A stretch of DNA of 64,000 bases. Source: Kordiimonas pumila (GTDB lineage Bacteria > Pseudomonadota > Alphaproteobacteria > Sphingomonadales > Kordiimonadaceae). The stretch covers positions 1,385,501-1,449,500 of the forward strand of contig NZ_CP061205.1 of assembly GCF_015240255.1 (NCBI RefSeq), given 5' to 3'. This document shows positions 17,370 to 26,326 of the stretch, one piece after another. The notes beneath the pieces are model-generated. The model was not told the DNA's origin and searched no databases. It worked only from the letters and a program-made list of their open reading frames with translations. Position numbers and translations under genes: made by a program. Each line of letters starts with the position of its first letter. Positions within the stretch are counted from its first letter, which is position 1.

Positions 17370-18239
17370 TTACTGGAATGTGATCAGCTCTTTTATGCGG
17401 CTTGCAAGGTGGGGGTCTTCTGCTGCAAACGAAAGGTTCGCCATCAACCAACCAATTTTGCTACCACAGTCAAACCGGCGCCCTTCAAAATTAAGGGCAT
17501 GGAAAGGCTGTTCACCTATCAGCTTTTCAAGGGCGTCTGTTAGCTGTATTTCGCCGCCTGCACCAATTTGCTTTTCTGCTAGTTTGTCCATCACTTCCGG
17601 CTGCAGGATATAGCGTCCCACCACAGCTTCGGTTGAGGGGGCATCCTCAGGGTGTGGTTTTTCCACAAGGCCCGTTACCTCGATCAGGTTTTTGGTTTTT
17701 GTGCCGGGGGTAATAACGCCGTATTTACTGGTGTCCTCGCGGGGTACATTCATGGTGGCAACAATGTTACCGCCTACTTCGTTATAGGCTTCAACCATTT
17801 GCTTTAGCACGCCGGGCTTGCCTTTAATCAGGTCATCGGGCAGCGCAACAGCAAAGGGTGAACCATTCACAAAGGCACGGGCGCACCAAATGGCGTGGCC
17901 AAGACCGCGTGGGCGCATCTGGCGCACATAGGTGATACGGCCTTCCTCAAGCAGCATCGAGCGGGAAATTTCCAAGGCTTCATCCTTGCCTTTTTCCTGC
18001 AAGATTTTTTCAAGCTCGTACGCATGGTCAAAATGGTCTTCCATTACCTGCTTGTTACGGCCTGTTACCATGATGATCTCGTCAATGCCTGCCTCAAGGG
18101 CTTCTTCTACCGCATACTGGATCAGGGGCCGGTCAAGCACAGGCAGCATTTCCTTTGGTATGGCTTTGGTTGCAGGCAAAAACCGGGTGCCAAGGCCCGC
18201 AACAGGTAGAACGATTTTTTTAATTGGCTTATGCATCAA
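17370..18239 (-). CDS. galU: UTP-glucose-1-phosphate uridylyltransferase
   Basis: It makes UDP-glucose from UTP and glucose-1-phosphate for polysaccharide and glycolipid synthesis. The 289 residues match GalU: IVLPVAGLGTRFLPATKAIPKEMLPV near the N-terminus, ALPDDLI, VGRYIL and RRFDCGSKIGWL. It follows pgi by 32 bases on the same strand and precedes the alpha-glucosidase, giving a small glucose-phosphate cluster next to the sugar-nucleotide genes. Confidence 0.96.
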   Translation of the reverse strand: MMHKPIKKIVLPVAGLGTRFLPATKAIPKEMLPVLDRPLIQYAVEEALEAGIDEIIMVTGRNKQVMEDHFDHAYELEKILQEKGKDEALEISRSMLLEEGRITYVRQMRPRGLGHAIWCARAFVNGSPFAVALPDDLIKGKPGVLKQMVEAYNEVGGNIVATMNVPREDTSKYGVITPGTKTKNLIEVTGLVEKPHPEDAPSTEAVVGRYILQPEVMDKLAEKQIGAGGEIQLTDALEKLIGEQPFHALNFEGRRFDCGSKIGWLMANLSFAAEDPHLASRIKELITFQ

Positions 18240-18271
18240 ATATTCCCTTCGGGCTTATGCCCAGATTTTTA

Positions 18272-19543
18272 TTAAAGTTCACCAAGGTATTTTCGTGTTA
18301 AAATTTTGCCTTCTTCCACGGCTGGCTGGTCGTAGGCATCAACCCCCATCAGGTGGGCGGTGATAACGGTTTCCAACATAAAAGAGGCAAAAAGCCCGCC
18401 CAGATTCTCTTCCGACAGGCTGTCGATTACAATTTCCCGTACCAAACGCCCTTTGGCGCGCAGTGTATCCTGTGTAGCACGCGACTGGCATGTAACCATA
18501 TCGCCAATGGTGCGGCCCGCCATATAGGTAAGGCCGTATTTTTCGGCGGCAGCCACATCTATGCGCGGGCCTTTACCGTAGCTTGGCACCGTTACAATAG
18601 TGCAGAATTTGTCGTTAGGCCCATCAAGGAAAAGCTGCATCTGGCTATGCTGGTCCACGGGGCCTACCGCACGAATAGGGGTGGTGCCAAGGCCGTTTTT
18701 ACCAAGGCTTTCTGCCCATAACTGCCCGTGCCAGCGTGTAAAAGCGCGCAGGCTTTCGGCGTAAGGCATGATTAAAACCTGTGTAACACCCAGGTTTTCA
18801 TTCAGGGTTTGGATAAGGGCTGCGCCTACAACAGCGGCCGACATAGCAGGGTCTGCCGAGAAAGCATCACACACTGCCTTAGCGCCGTTTCTAAAGTCTT
18901 TTACAGAAAGGCCAGCAACAGCCACAGGTACCATGCCAACATTGGTTAACACACTAAAGCGCCCGCCCACATCTGTTGGGTGATCAAGAATAAGGCTACC
19001 AAGGTCATCGCCGTATGTGCGAAGGGCACGTTTGCCTGGCTCGGTAATGAAAGAAAAATGGTCTTTCATTGGTTTCTGCGTGCCTGCATTTTCAAGCCAC
19101 TGGCGGCAGGCCAGAAGCTGGGCAAGGGTTTCACCCGTTGTACCTGATTTTGAAATCGCTAGTATATGCGTCTCAAGAGGATCAAGGCTTGCAAACAGAT
19201 GGTCCATCAGGAACGGATCAAGGCTGTCTGGTGTATAAATTTTTGTACCAAGGCCTTTTGTATAAGCCGCAAGTGCAGTAGCGGCTTGCGCACCAAGGCT
19301 TGACCCACCCGTGCCGAGAATAACCAGATTAGAGAAGCCGCTTGTTATATGAGCCGCCAGCTTTTCAATGCCAGCAGTATCTGGCCCGCCTGCCGCTTGT
19401 GTCAGGCATGGCAAAAGGCCATTACCCGCAAAGTTTTTTGCAAAGACCGTCGCTTTGTTAAGGTTTTCGGCATAAGCACCAGCAAGGCCTAAAGCCTCTA
19501 TCTGTTGCTGGAGTGATGTATCGCCAAAAGCAAATTTAAACAT
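18272..19543 (-). CDS. pgi: Glucose-6-phosphate isomerase, short form
   Basis: It interconverts glucose-6-phosphate and fructose-6-phosphate. At 423 residues it is clearly shorter than the roughly 550-residue E. coli type but matches the short forms seen in many alphaproteobacteria and in Gram-positives. The SIS-fold motifs are present: LVILGTGGSSLGAQ, ILAISKSGTTGETLAQ, GGRFSVLTNVG and VDQHSQMQLFLDGP, the last covering an active-site His/Gln region. The ribosome site CAGGGAAAG precedes the ATG. It heads the pgi-galU-glucosidase run. Confidence 0.93.
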   Translation of the reverse strand: MFKFAFGDTSLQQQIEALGLAGAYAENLNKATVFAKNFAGNGLLPCLTQAAGGPDTAGIEKLAAHITSGFSNLVILGTGGSSLGAQAATALAAYTKGLGTKIYTPDSLDPFLMDHLFASLDPLETHILAISKSGTTGETLAQLLACRQWLENAGTQKPMKDHFSFITEPGKRALRTYGDDLGSLILDHPTDVGGRFSVLTNVGMVPVAVAGLSVKDFRNGAKAVCDAFSADPAMSAAVVGAALIQTLNENLGVTQVLIMPYAESLRAFTRWHGQLWAESLGKNGLGTTPIRAVGPVDQHSQMQLFLDGPNDKFCTIVTVPSYGKGPRIDVAAAEKYGLTYMAGRTIGDMVTCQSRATQDTLRAKGRLVREIVIDSLSEENLGGLFASFMLETVITAHLMGVDAYDQPAVEEGKILTRKYLGEL

Positions 19544-19632
19544 TTTCTTTCCCTGTTACAGTGCCCTTAGGCGCTTTATTATATCGTATCAGGCGTGGCT
19601 TTTTTGTGTTTATGGTACCTTTTAAATGCATT

Positions 19633-20244
19633 TTACGGCATGTTGCGGTTCGCCTCGCGGAACCACAGGTTAAAGGCCCATTTTTCACCGTCAATAACAG
19701 GGCACCCTGCGTGCAGGCTATTCGGGTGCCTGTTTGTTGTGCCGTCATAACAATTATGAAAAACCAGCAGTTTTCCGCGTTCTGCTGCTATCTTTATTTT
19801 TAGCTTGGGAAACTCTGTACCGCCGCCTTTTTTAACGGTGTTCAGGTACCCAAGAACAGTTGTCAGGCGCTGGCCGCCCCGTTTCATATTCCTGTCGCCG
19901 GCCTCTGTGCCGGGCTGAAAAGCATCAAAGTGGGCCTTATATTCCGCATTAATACCATAGCGGATAAGCTGAAAGCTTTCAGCGTGGCTAAGTGGTAAGC
20001 CGACAAGGCCGGCAATGCGTTGCGCCAATTTGGTTGTTACTTCATCCGCCTTATGGTTGATCCAGCACAGGTCATTGGTGCGCCCTTGTGACACCACCCC
20101 CTCTTTTTCGCCAGAAACAAAAGCCCGTGTCATTCCATTGGTGCCGCCAAGCGCAATCATATGATCGCATTCTTTGGGGGTCATGAAATTATCAAGAGTA
20201 TAAACCCTTGGTTCCAAGTTAAGATCAATAATTGCACGTTTCAT
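19633..20244 (-). CDS. 2-oxoglutarate/Fe(II) dioxygenase, prolyl-4-hydroxylase type
   Basis: The 203-residue protein fits the P4Hc family. The iron-binding facial triad is visible as His105 and Asp107 in YKAHFDAFQPG and His178 in NSLHAGCPV, with Lys188 (GEKWAFNLWFRE) for 2-oxoglutarate. RGGQRLTTVLGYLN and GGGTEFP are standard family segments. It would hydroxylate prolines or another side chain in the cytoplasm. The target is unknown. It stands alone on the minus strand, upstream of pgi and divergent from a small lipoprotein gene. Confidence 0.88.
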   Translation of the reverse strand: MKRAIIDLNLEPRVYTLDNFMTPKECDHMIALGGTNGMTRAFVSGEKEGVVSQGRTNDLCWINHKADEVTTKLAQRIAGLVGLPLSHAESFQLIRYGINAEYKAHFDAFQPGTEAGDRNMKRGGQRLTTVLGYLNTVKKGGGTEFPKLKIKIAAERGKLLVFHNCYDGTTNRHPNSLHAGCPVIDGEKWAFNLWFREANRNMP

Positions 20245-20444
20245 AAACAGGCCGACACTATAATAACAAACTCTTACTCTGCAAATATTACGGTTATTTG
20301 TACAGAGGGCAGATATAAAATATCCATAAGGATATGCTAAATATACTCAATTTCCCTAAAAGTGAAAAAGCGGGTGACATAGGTATGCATACTGATTTAT
20401 GAATATAGGGCTTAATATCTTGTGAATACAGGGGGAATCTTGAG

Positions 20445-20894
20445 ATGCTGAAAACAATCGTAAGTGCTGTTGCTGCCATGACAGTATTGTGCAGTTGCCA
20501 GATGTCAGCCCAAGGGTCAGAACCAACCGAGGCTGTAGCGGCTTATGACGGCACGGGCGTGCAGCCACCAAAAGAAATCCTCTTGCAGGAAGGCAAGACC
20601 ATTGGCGATATAAAATTGCCTAAAGGCTCAGCTATAGATGCTAAAAAATCTATCATTCTGGGTAGCGGGCCTAATTCATTTGGTAAAATTTATGCCGGTG
20701 TCAAAGCTGACAGCGAGATGGTAACGCGCTTTTTTCTGGATAATATGCCTGCAGATGGCTGGGAGCTGATCAGCGAATTTCAGGCAGACGATACCACGCT
20801 CACATACCAGAAGCCCACCCGTGTTGTAATTGTGCTTATAGAACGGGGCTCGCGCTCAACCAGTGTGCGGATTACACTAACACCGCGCAGTTAA
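20445..20894 (+). CDS. Small predicted lipoprotein of unknown function
   Basis: The 149-residue product begins with a hydrophobic signal and a lipobox-like VLCSC (Cys18), followed by a polar linker. The mature part has a compact alpha/beta look: ADSEMVTRFFLDNMPADGWEL, then TTLTYQKPTRVVIVLIERG and VRITLTPR, a pattern common in small envelope lipoproteins. GGGGGAATCTTGAG provides a good ribosome site. It is monocistronic, with a 200-base AT-rich gap upstream and a strong hairpin downstream. I cannot assign a function. Confidence 0.7.
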   Translation: MLKTIVSAVAAMTVLCSCQMSAQGSEPTEAVAAYDGTGVQPPKEILLQEGKTIGDIKLPKGSAIDAKKSIILGSGPNSFGKIYAGVKADSEMVTRFFLDNMPADGWELISEFQADDTTLTYQKPTRVVIVLIERGSRSTSVRITLTPRS

Positions 20895-20911
20895 AGGTCG
20901 AACACGTCACT

Positions 20912-20942
20912 AAAAGAAAAGGGGCCTTAAATGTAAGGCCCC
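20912..20942 (-). terminator. Rho-independent terminator for the autotransporter gene
   Basis: GGGGCCTTA and TAAGGCCCC form a perfect nine-pair stem with loop AATG. Read on the minus strand it is followed by TTTTCTTTT, so it ends the gene whose stop is at 20994. It may also serve the convergent lipoprotein gene. Confidence 0.8.
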
Positions 20943-20993
20943 AGTTTGGTTACTGGCTCTTTAGCTGGCCAGTGGCGTTTATACGTGTGTATT

Positions 20994-22904
20994 CTAGAAC
21001 GTAACGTTCAGGCCAACATGGAAGGTGTCACCCTTTTTCAGGTCTGTCGCCCACAGGCGGCTATAGCGTGTGGTAACAGCAACCTTGTCAGAGAACATCA
21101 TTTTCACGCCTGCTTCTGCGCTGTAGCGGTCTTTTGCGGTTGCCACTGTTTTGATAGTGGCGGGTGCCGCTGTGTTACCAGAAAGCTGCGCAGTCAGGTC
21201 GTGGCTATCACCCTTTGTGCGGTAACGCCATGCTGTGCCGGCAAAAGGCTGCACTTCAACAGAGTTCCCAATTCTGAAACTTGGCGCCTCAATAAGGGTG
21301 TTACTTTCGATCCACTGTGATGTTTTGTTTTGTCCACCGTAGGTAAGGCCAAGGCCCGGCACGCCTGTTTCGCTGTAGCCGTTTAGGTCAACCTTGCCGT
21401 AATAGTAAGTGCCATCGAGGCGTATGTTAAAAGCGCCGATTTGGTAGTTGGTGGCAAGGCCCGCACCAATGTTCCAGAACTCGCCTTTTGTTTTGCCGCC
21501 AGCAATGTAGTTCGGCAGGCCTGTGTCGCGGTTGATGTCTTTTACTCTTGCGTCACCGTATTGGCCGGTCAGGGTAAAGTTTAGTTTTGGTACCCCGTAT
21601 GATGCCCACGCGTGCAGCGCTTTGGTTGATGCCTTGAAGCTGCTTTCGCCGCTGAGTTCTGCCTCAGTGTCCATAAAGCTAATGCTGCCGCCCACATAGA
21701 GCCTGTCTGAAAGCGCGGTTTCAAGGCCCACAAGGCCGCCTTTCATCGTGAGGTCCATGCTTGGGTTTGTGCCTAAGCCTTTCATTTCTGGTGTAGCGTA
21801 CAGTACATCAGCAAAAAGGTTCAGCTTGCCTGCAGATGTTTTGCCAATGTGGCGGTTTAGTTTGGTTTGTGCCATTTCAGCACTAAACTGTACTGCGTCA
21901 GGCATGCGGCTTGTCATGCGCGCGGCACTGCCGTTTGCGCCCGCAAGCGTGGCAGACCACCAGCGCGCCACATAGGAATGGCCTTTTTCTGTCATGTGCA
22001 GGCCATCAAGGAAGAGATGGCGGTTTTGCCCGGCTTTGTCAGCGGCGCAAATGGCCCCTGTGTCTGAGTTAAGGCAGGCTGTATCTGTATTATCAAAACC
22101 AAGGGTGCTCGCATTCTCTGTCAGGTAGGCCATCAAGTCAGCGTACTTCAGTGTTACGACATTAATGTCGCCTGTTAGGCCACTTTCCGCGATGGCGCTT
22201 GTCATCGCATCGTTTACAGCGCTTACCATGTCCCCTAATGCGGCTTGTGTTTCCGTATCGCCTGTAAAAATAGGCGCATACTGGAGCGGTTGCAGTTCTG
22301 AAATGATAACGGTTTTAATGCCTGTGGCAGATAGTGTTTCGATGTTCTCTAAGGTTGCGCCGATCACGTCTGTAGCAATGCTTTCGGCATCTTCACCAGC
22401 TTCCATGCGGTCTAGGAAGTCGTTCGCGCCTGCAATCATGAAGGCTACGTCATTTGTATTTGGGGTGATGGAACCTGCGCTCACAAGATCACGAAAGGCT
22501 TCTGTTTGCACGAGCACGCCTGTTTCAACGCCGTAGGGCACAAGGTCGCCGCCCCGTGTCATATGTGCACCTGAAATGGCAAAGTTAATATTGTTTGTAT
22601 TGAGATCAGGGTCGAGAATAATATCAACATCACGGCCCATCATTTCAGCCCATATAAGGCCGTTTGAATCGCGCTCAAAGCCATTATTTGATGAGTTGGG
22701 GTAAAAATCTTCACCGCGTGAGCCAACAATGGCGCTAAAGTTACCTTGGCCAAGGTTGCTATCACCAAAGAAATACCAGTTGCCGTCCCCTGCATCAGCG
22801 GCGGCTTGCCCCGTGATCAGTGTAAGAGCGCTACAGCATGCAAGAAGCGTGTTTCTTGTGTTTTGGGTAAGCGAAAGGGTTCGCTGAAAATATCTGCGTT
22901 TCAT
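20994..22904 (-). CDS. GDSL-type esterase autotransporter
   Basis: The 636-residue protein has a long signal peptide (cleavage near QAAA-DAG) and a GDSL esterase passenger. Block I is YFFGDSNLG, with Ser49 the likely nucleophile and GDSN replacing GDSL. Block III is AFMIAGANDFLD, and block V is FLDGLHMTEKGHSY, carrying the Asp-x-x-His dyad. From about residue 340 a 12-strand autotransporter barrel follows, ending in GLNVTF with the C-terminal Phe recognised by the BAM complex. It resembles EstA-type outer-membrane esterases of normal length. It lies 105 bases downstream of a GlxA-type regulator on the same strand. Confidence 0.9.
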   Translation of the reverse strand: MKRRYFQRTLSLTQNTRNTLLACCSALTLITGQAAADAGDGNWYFFGDSNLGQGNFSAIVGSRGEDFYPNSSNNGFERDSNGLIWAEMMGRDVDIILDPDLNTNNINFAISGAHMTRGGDLVPYGVETGVLVQTEAFRDLVSAGSITPNTNDVAFMIAGANDFLDRMEAGEDAESIATDVIGATLENIETLSATGIKTVIISELQPLQYAPIFTGDTETQAALGDMVSAVNDAMTSAIAESGLTGDINVVTLKYADLMAYLTENASTLGFDNTDTACLNSDTGAICAADKAGQNRHLFLDGLHMTEKGHSYVARWWSATLAGANGSAARMTSRMPDAVQFSAEMAQTKLNRHIGKTSAGKLNLFADVLYATPEMKGLGTNPSMDLTMKGGLVGLETALSDRLYVGGSISFMDTEAELSGESSFKASTKALHAWASYGVPKLNFTLTGQYGDARVKDINRDTGLPNYIAGGKTKGEFWNIGAGLATNYQIGAFNIRLDGTYYYGKVDLNGYSETGVPGLGLTYGGQNKTSQWIESNTLIEAPSFRIGNSVEVQPFAGTAWRYRTKGDSHDLTAQLSGNTAAPATIKTVATAKDRYSAEAGVKMMFSDKVAVTTRYSRLWATDLKKGDTFHVGLNVTF

Positions 22905-23009
22905 AAGTCTATCCTTTTAGTCGTAACTTGGGCCGTTTATCCGGCGTTTCGTGGCCTTGCCATATTCGGAAAGGCCGTTTTGTGTGGTTATGTTCCTGCT
23001 GTCAGTTTT

Positions 23010-24032
23010 TTATGATTTTTCTTTAAGTGTGCTAAACCTCTCCCTGTATTCAGTGGCAGAAATGCCAAGCTGACGCATGAAGGTGCGCCTCATGCGCTCG
23101 GGGTTATTGAAGCCTGTTTTTAGGGCAATCTGTTCTATGGAAGTGTCCGTGTGCTCTAGTTCTGCTTTTGCAGCCTGAAAGCGGGCGGCTTCAACATAGT
23201 TGGCGGGTGTCATCCCAATTTCTTTGTTAAACTTACGGGCAAATGACCGCTCTGACATATGGGCGCATGCCGCAAGTGATGTCACGGTCAGCGGTTCGTG
23301 CAAATTTTGCAAAATATGATCAAGCACGCGGGTGAGCGATGGGTCTTGCGCCTTTTGAGCAATAAGCTGCGAACTAAACTGGGACTGTCCGCCGGGGCGC
23401 ACCATATACATTACATTATAGCGCGCTACCTGCAGGGCTATGTCGTGACCCCAGTCATGTTCTACAATCGCAAGGGCAAGGTCCATACCGGTGGTTACAC
23501 CCGCTGACGTCCATACATTGCCGTCTTGCACGTAAATGGCGTCAGGCTCTAGGCGCACTTCCGGGTATTTTTCTGCCATAATAGGGCACCACCACCAGTG
23601 TGTTGTGGCGCGCCTGCCGTTTAGAATGCCAATTTCTGCCAGAATAAGCGCGCCTGTGCATATGGAAATAACCCGCTTTGCTGAGCGTGCTGTCTGGCGA
23701 ACATAGCTCATTAATTTTGGGCTTTTCAGAGCATCAAGTGTGCCGTGCCCACCTGCAATAATAAGGGTGTCAATGGGCCTTGTGTCCTCTAAGGCTTCAT
23801 CAAAGCTTGTATCGGCATAAACATACATGCCGCTTGAAGTTTGCAGTTTGCCTTTCTTTTCGGCCACTACAAACAAATCGTATCCTGCGGTATTTTTATC
23901 CAAAAATAACCGGGTGCCTGAAAGTATTTCAAGGGGGCCGATTACATCCAGAATATGGCTGTTGGGGTATGCCACCATGGCAACCCTGCGTACGCCGTTA
24001 TGTGTTTGGCTGATATGTTGTGTCTTTGTCAT
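23010..24032 (-). CDS. GlxA-family transcriptional regulator (DJ-1/PfpI plus AraC)
   Basis: The 340 residues contain an N-terminal DJ-1/PfpI amidotransferase-like domain (VAMVAYPNSHILDVIGPLEIL, IAGGHGTLDA, ISICTGALILAEIGIL with the elbow Cys) and a C-terminal AraC/XylS double helix-turn-helix (LTVTSLAACAHMSERSFARKF, then DTSIEQIALKTGFNNPERMRRTF). It binds DNA, probably in response to a small ligand sensed by the PfpI domain. The downstream autotransporter esterase is a possible target. The effector is unknown. Confidence 0.9.
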   Translation of the reverse strand: MTKTQHISQTHNGVRRVAMVAYPNSHILDVIGPLEILSGTRLFLDKNTAGYDLFVVAEKKGKLQTSSGMYVYADTSFDEALEDTRPIDTLIIAGGHGTLDALKSPKLMSYVRQTARSAKRVISICTGALILAEIGILNGRRATTHWWWCPIMAEKYPEVRLEPDAIYVQDGNVWTSAGVTTGMDLALAIVEHDWGHDIALQVARYNVMYMVRPGGQSQFSSQLIAQKAQDPSLTRVLDHILQNLHEPLTVTSLAACAHMSERSFARKFNKEIGMTPANYVEAARFQAAKAELEHTDTSIEQIALKTGFNNPERMRRTFMRQLGISATEYRERFSTLKEKS

Positions 24033-24130
24033 AGTCTGAAAATACTGTCAGACAGCAAAAACGGATAGGTCAAAAATCCCACGTTTTCTGCCAAAGCAAA
24101 AAAAGCTGCATAAATACTAGGGTTTTGGCT

Positions 24131-24155
24131 AAAAAAATGGGGGCATATAGCCCCC
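24131..24155 (-). terminator. Terminator of the propionate operon
   Basis: GGGGGC and GCCCCC flank loop ATATA at 24139-24155. On the minus strand the stem is followed by ATTTTTTT, a classic intrinsic terminator, about 30 bases past the mutase stop codon. Confidence 0.85.
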
Positions 24156-24184
24156 TTTAGTGGTGTCAGAACCGTATAATATTC

Positions 24185-26326
24185 TTAGATGTCTACTTCT
24201 TCACCCGGCAGGGGCGGCATGTTATGCCCCAGCGTTGTTAGCATGTGGGGTACGGCGTCCATAATATTGGTGCCGGGGCCAAATATGTGGGCAACACCCT
24301 GTTCTTTAAGCGCCGCATAGTCTTGCTGAGGAATAACACCGCCGGCGATTATACGGATATGTTTTGCATTCCGCTTCTCCAGTTCTTCCCTTAGGGCTGG
24401 CACCAGTGTCAAGTGGCCTGCGGCAAGCGAGGAAACCCCCACCATGTCTACCTTGTCTGCAACTGCTTTGTCTGCAACTTCAGCCGGTGTTTGAAAGAGG
24501 GGGGTCATCAACACCTTAAAGCCAAGGTCAGACAAAGCAGCCGCAACTGTTTTCACGCCTCGGTCGTGGCCGTCTTGCCCAATTTTAGCAAGCAGAACAG
24601 TAGGCCTTTTACCGCGAGAGGCTGCGAAATTTTCAACTTCGCCGATTAGGAAATCAAATTTTGCATCTTTTGACGCTGTCATTCTATAGACACCGGGGCT
24701 AGGCTTTAAGCCAGCCTTATGGCGGTTAAATGCCTTTTCCATAGCGTCAGACATTTCGCCGAGTGTCGCACGCACCCGCGCTGCTTTCACGCAGAGGTCC
24801 AGCAAGTTCGCTTTGCCCGCAGCGCCGTCGGCAAGGGCTTTAAGGGCGGCTTTAACATCGTCTTCATTTCTGGTGTCGCGCAGTTTTTTAAGGCGTTCTT
24901 TTTGCTGCCGGATAACCGACTGGTTATCAATTTCCAGAATTTCAACCGGGTCTTCGTCAGTGAGCTTGTATTTGTTAACGCCGACAATAACTTCATTACC
25001 GGTATCAATATCAGCTTGGCGATTAATGGCGGCTTCTTCAATCAGTTTCTGCGGGAAACCAGCTTCAACCGCTTTGGTCATGCCCCCCAGTTTTTCAACT
25101 TCATCAATCAGCTTGCGGGCTTCTGTCACCAGTTCGTTGGTCAGGTGTTCGATCAGGTACGAGCCACCAAGGGGGTCAACCGTGTTGGTTATGCCGGTTT
25201 CTTCCTGAATGATAAGCTGGGTATTACGGGCAATACGTGCTGAAAAGTCTGTCGGTAGGGCTATGGCTTCGTCGAGCGCGTTTGTGTGCAGCGACTGTGT
25301 ACCGCCAAATACAGCGGCCATAGCTTCAATTGTGGTGCGGACCACATTATTATACGGGTCTTTTTCAGTGAGGCTCACGCCAGATGTTTGGCAGTGGGTG
25401 CGCAGCATCATAGATTTTTCTGATTTCGCGCCTAAATCTTTGGTGTAATGCGCCCACAGGGTGCGTGCAGCCCTTAGTTTCGATACTTCCATCAGGAAGT
25501 TCATGCCAATGGCAAAGAAAAAGCTCAGGCGCGGAGCGAAGCTGTCAATGTTACGGCCACGGGCCACAGCGGTGCGCACATATTCGATACCGTCTGCGAT
25601 CGTAAAGGCCAGTTCTTGCGCTTGTGTGGCGCCCGCTTCCTGCATGTGGTAGCCGCTGATAGAGATCGAGTTGAACTGCGGCATATTATCGGACGTATAT
25701 TCAATAATATCTGCAATAATACGCATGCTGGGTTCTGGTGGGTAAATATAGGTGTTACGCACCATAAATTCTTTTAAGATGTCATTCTGAATGGTGCCAG
25801 CAAGTTTGTCTTGGCTTACGCCCTGTTCTTCTGCCGCAATAATATAAAAGGCAAGAATAGGTAGTACCGCGCCGTTCATGGTCATAGAAACTGACATTTC
25901 GTCAAGCGGAATACCATCAAACAGCACTTTCATGTCTTCGATGCTGTCGATCGCAACGCCAGCCTTGCCCACGTCCCCCACAACAAGTGGGTTGTCGCTG
26001 TCGTAGCCCCGGTGGGTTGCCAGATCAAAGGCAACAGACAGGCCCTTTTGCCCAGCCGCTAGGTTGCGGCGGTAAAAGGCATTGCTTTCTTCGGCTGTTG
26101 AAAAGCCCGCATACTGCCTGATGGTCCACGGGCGGCCTGCATACATGGTGGCCTTTACCCCGCGTGTGAACGGGAAAAAGCCCGGTACACCAGGGTCCAA
26201 ATGCTCGGTATCTTCTTTGGTGTAAAGAGGGTTCAGGTCAATGCCTTCTCGGGTCTGCCAGACAAGGGCATCCGGGTTTTTACCGCGCAGTTCTTTTTCT
26301 GCCAGATTACGCCAGTTTTTTAACAT
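24185..26326 (-). CDS. Methylmalonyl-CoA mutase
   Basis: The single-chain, B12-dependent mutase has 713 residues and isomerises (R)-methylmalonyl-CoA to succinyl-CoA, so propionyl-CoA can enter the TCA cycle. The catalytic barrel shows [30 protein letters not shown] and [15 protein letters not shown]. The C-terminal cobalamin domain has [10 protein letters not shown], with the DxHxxG His that ligates cobalt, then GVSSLAAGH and IAGGVIP. Its start codon overlaps the pccA stop by seven bases, so the genes are translationally coupled. No small subunit is needed for this homodimeric class. The MeaB chaperone and the epimerase are not in the window. Confidence 0.96.
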   Translation of the reverse strand: MLKNWRNLAEKELRGKNPDALVWQTREGIDLNPLYTKEDTEHLDPGVPGFFPFTRGVKATMYAGRPWTIRQYAGFSTAEESNAFYRRNLAAGQKGLSVAFDLATHRGYDSDNPLVVGDVGKAGVAIDSIEDMKVLFDGIPLDEMSVSMTMNGAVLPILAFYIIAAEEQGVSQDKLAGTIQNDILKEFMVRNTYIYPPEPSMRIIADIIEYTSDNMPQFNSISISGYHMQEAGATQAQELAFTIADGIEYVRTAVARGRNIDSFAPRLSFFFAIGMNFLMEVSKLRAARTLWAHYTKDLGAKSEKSMMLRTHCQTSGVSLTEKDPYNNVVRTTIEAMAAVFGGTQSLHTNALDEAIALPTDFSARIARNTQLIIQEETGITNTVDPLGGSYLIEHLTNELVTEARKLIDEVEKLGGMTKAVEAGFPQKLIEEAAINRQADIDTGNEVIVGVNKYKLTDEDPVEILEIDNQSVIRQQKERLKKLRDTRNEDDVKAALKALADGAAGKANLLDLCVKAARVRATLGEMSDAMEKAFNRHKAGLKPSPGVYRMTASKDAKFDFLIGEVENFAASRGKRPTVLLAKIGQDGHDRGVKTVAAALSDLGFKVLMTPLFQTPAEVADKAVADKVDMVGVSSLAAGHLTLVPALREELEKRNAKHIRIIAGGVIPQQDYAALKEQGVAHIFGPGTNIMDAVPHMLTTLGHNMPPLPGEEVDI

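Noticed and set aside
24185-26326. Missing small subunit of methylmalonyl-CoA mutase
   Set aside because: The single 713-residue chain carries both the catalytic and cobalamin domains, so no second subunit is needed.
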